NCBI GenBank assembly: GCA_963846505.1
Contig: CAWJWD010000004.1
Span: 806,001-870,000, forward strand
Reading direction: 5' to 3'
Source of the DNA: JACVRW01 sp963846505
Lineage (GTDB): Bacteria > Actinomycetota > Thermoleophilia > Solirubrobacterales > Thermoleophilaceae
DNA: 64,000 bases
Both the position numbers and the translations under genes were made by a program. Each line of letters begins with the position of its first letter. The stretch's first letter is position 1. The notes beneath the pieces were generated by a model. The model did no database searches and was not told the origin of the DNA. It was given only the letters and a program-made list of their open reading frames with translations. Shown here piece after piece: positions 63,022-64,000 of the stretch.

Positions 63022-64000
63022 ATGGGTCGGGCCATGGGTCGTGCGCTGGTCGCTGCCGCCATCATGGCGGGGGTGCTGTCGCCTTCGGCAACCGCGCAGA
63101 CCGGCGATGTCGGCAAGGTGCGCTTCGTCAAGGAGGCCAAGGCCGAGTTCGACCCGTACACCCAGAGTCCGAGCACGTCGCAGGCGGCCTGGATGCGCGA
63201 GCACTTCTGGCGCCAGAAGACCTACGCCCCCTACTTCGACTCACACACGTCCTGGTACCCCAACGCCTGGACCTACAAGGACCTCTACGCGATCTACGTC
63301 GACGGCCACGACGAGGTCGAACCCGACCAGCACGACGAGTGGATCCTGAAGGACGCTCAGGGCGACCGGCTCTACATCCCCTACGACTGCCACGGCGGCA
63401 GCTGCTCCCAGTACGCCGGCGACGTCGGCAACCCGGCCTTCCGCGCACAGTGGATCGAGGTCGCGCTCGGCACCTTGGAGCACGGCTACAAGGGGCTGTT
63501 CGTCGACGACGTCAACATGGAGTTCCGCGTCAGCAACGGCTGGGGCGAGGAGCTCGCGCCGATCGACCCGCGCACCGGCGAGCCGATGACGTTCGCCGAC
63601 TGGCGCCGCTACACGGCCGAGTTCGTGGAGGAGATCACCGCCGCGGTGCGCGCGCTCGACCCGGCGATCGAGATCGCGCACAACCCGATCTGGTTCTCCG
63701 GGCACACCGACCCGTACGTGCGCCGAGCGCTGCTGGCCGCCGACACGATCAACCTCGAGCGCGGGATCGACGACGACAAGCAGCCCGGCTCGGGCCGCTA
63801 CGCCTTCTCGACCTTCCTGCAGCACGTCGACTGGCTGCACGAGCACGGCAAGGGCGTCGTGCTCGACTCCTACGCCGACACCCAGGACGGCGCCGAGTAC
63901 AACCTCGCCGCCTACTTCCTGATCGCCACCGAGCGCGACGGCGTCCGCACCGACTACCGCCACGTGCCGGACGACTGGTGGAGTGCCTACGACGTGAACC
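63022..64000 (+). CDS. Secreted putative glycoside hydrolase (3' end outside window)
   Basis: From ATG 63022 (63034 also possible) the protein has a signal peptide (ALVAAAIMAGVLSPSATAQ) and a TIM-barrel-like domain: WYPNAWTYKDLYAIYVDGHD, DEWILKDAQGDRLYIPYDCH, QWIEVALGTLEHGYKGLFVD with acidic DDVNMEF, EITAAVRALDPAIEIAHNPI and LDSYADTQDGAEYNLAAYFL. The pattern resembles uncharacterised putative glycosidases that trim or act on surface polysaccharides. The reading frame is open at the last base. Adjacent EPS genes fit that role. Confidence 0.75.
   Translation, partial: MGRAMGRALVAAAIMAGVLSPSATAQTGDVGKVRFVKEAKAEFDPYTQSPSTSQAAWMREHFWRQKTYAPYFDSHTSWYPNAWTYKDLYAIYVDGHDEVEPDQHDEWILKDAQGDRLYIPYDCHGGSCSQYAGDVGNPAFRAQWIEVALGTLEHGYKGLFVDDVNMEFRVSNGWGEELAPIDPRTGEPMTFADWRRYTAEFVEEITAAVRALDPAIEIAHNPIWFSGHTDPYVRRALLAADTINLERGIDDDKQPGSGRYAFSTFLQHVDWLHEHGKGVVLDSYADTQDGAEYNLAAYFLIATERDGVRTDYRHVPDDWWSAYDVN

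Noticed and set aside
1..64000. tRNA, rRNA, prophage, insertion sequence or CRISPR array.
   Set aside because: No gap is large enough without a gene, and no transposase, integrase, cas gene or repeat-spacer pattern was seen.

Overview
The window is high-GC bacterial DNA with short intergenic gaps and many ATGA/GTGA start-stop overlaps. It looks like a monoderm actinobacterium. A short secreted protein beginning with a transmembrane stretch ending in FVALGGVAYG (39087-39680) is of a kind I associate with Thermoleophilia/Solirubrobacterales, so a relative of Conexibacter, Patulibacter or Solirubrobacter is my best guess. This is an inference, not a database result. No flgH or flgI (L and P ring) genes are seen, which fits a single-membrane cell. 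No rRNA, tRNA, CRISPR array, insertion sequence or phage was recognised.

Region 1 (1-26.1 kb) is a flagellar supercluster, mostly on the minus strand. From the 5' end of the transcript it reads flgB-flgC-fliE-fliF-fliG-fliH-fliI-(DUF3817-like gene, secreted protein)-fliJ-lytic transglycosylase-fliK-flgD-TIGR02530 gene-flgE-flbD-motA-motB-fliL-fliN-fliO-fliP-fliQ-fliR. The order resembles clostridial clusters, but fliM is missing between fliL and fliN. Behind a plus-strand DUF234-type ATPase lies the late block flaG-fliD-fliS-fliT, then a large TPR glycosyltransferase (a candidate flagellar glycosylation enzyme), the motility sigma factor fliA, a stand-alone FlhB-tail protein with a FliK-like partner, and flgF. 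The second flagellar block (34.4-39.1 kb, plus strand) is flgG-flgJ-flgN-flgK-flgL-fliW-csrA. Elements matching TAAA-N15-GCCGATNN, the sigma-28 promoter consensus, stand in front of flgB, fliO, flaG and flgG. Weaker versions precede motA, fliJ and flgF, so FliA probably controls much of the cluster. No flagellin, flgM, fliM, flhA or chemotaxis gene is in the window.

Region 2 (26.1-34.4 kb) is accessory DNA between the two flagellar blocks. It holds a secreted right-handed beta-helix protein with His-rich ends, a tiny Cys/His-rich gene, an animal-type haem peroxidase, a DUF7144 membrane protein, two small winged-helix-like proteins, a coiled-coil/HARE-HTH-like protein, a VapBC toxin-antitoxin pair, and a disrupted helix-turn-helix gene coupled to a CYTH-domain gene downstream of a perfect 34-bp interrupted palindrome.

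Region 3 (39.1-50 kb) is mixed metabolism: a SurA/PpiC-type lipoprotein, MobA-like guanylyltransferase, an F420/LLM oxidoreductase, a type III CoA-transferase, a thiamine-pyrophosphate enzyme broken by six +1 shifts, a FUSC transporter, an aldehyde dehydrogenase and a FAD oxidoreductase.

Region 4 (50-64 kb) is a surface polysaccharide and cell-wall cluster: sugar epimerases, an O-antigen ligase/polymerase with TPRs, the initiating polyprenyl glycosylphosphotransferase, a nucleotidyltransferase, a Wzx-type flippase, a Wzz/BY-kinase fusion, a sortase with a small LPFTG-anchored surface protein, GTP-dependent PEP carboxykinase and a putative glycoside hydrolase running off the end. From about 44.5 kb on, several otherwise conserved genes carry single-base indels, nearly all +1. 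I suspect sequence error, although decay of individual genes is possible.
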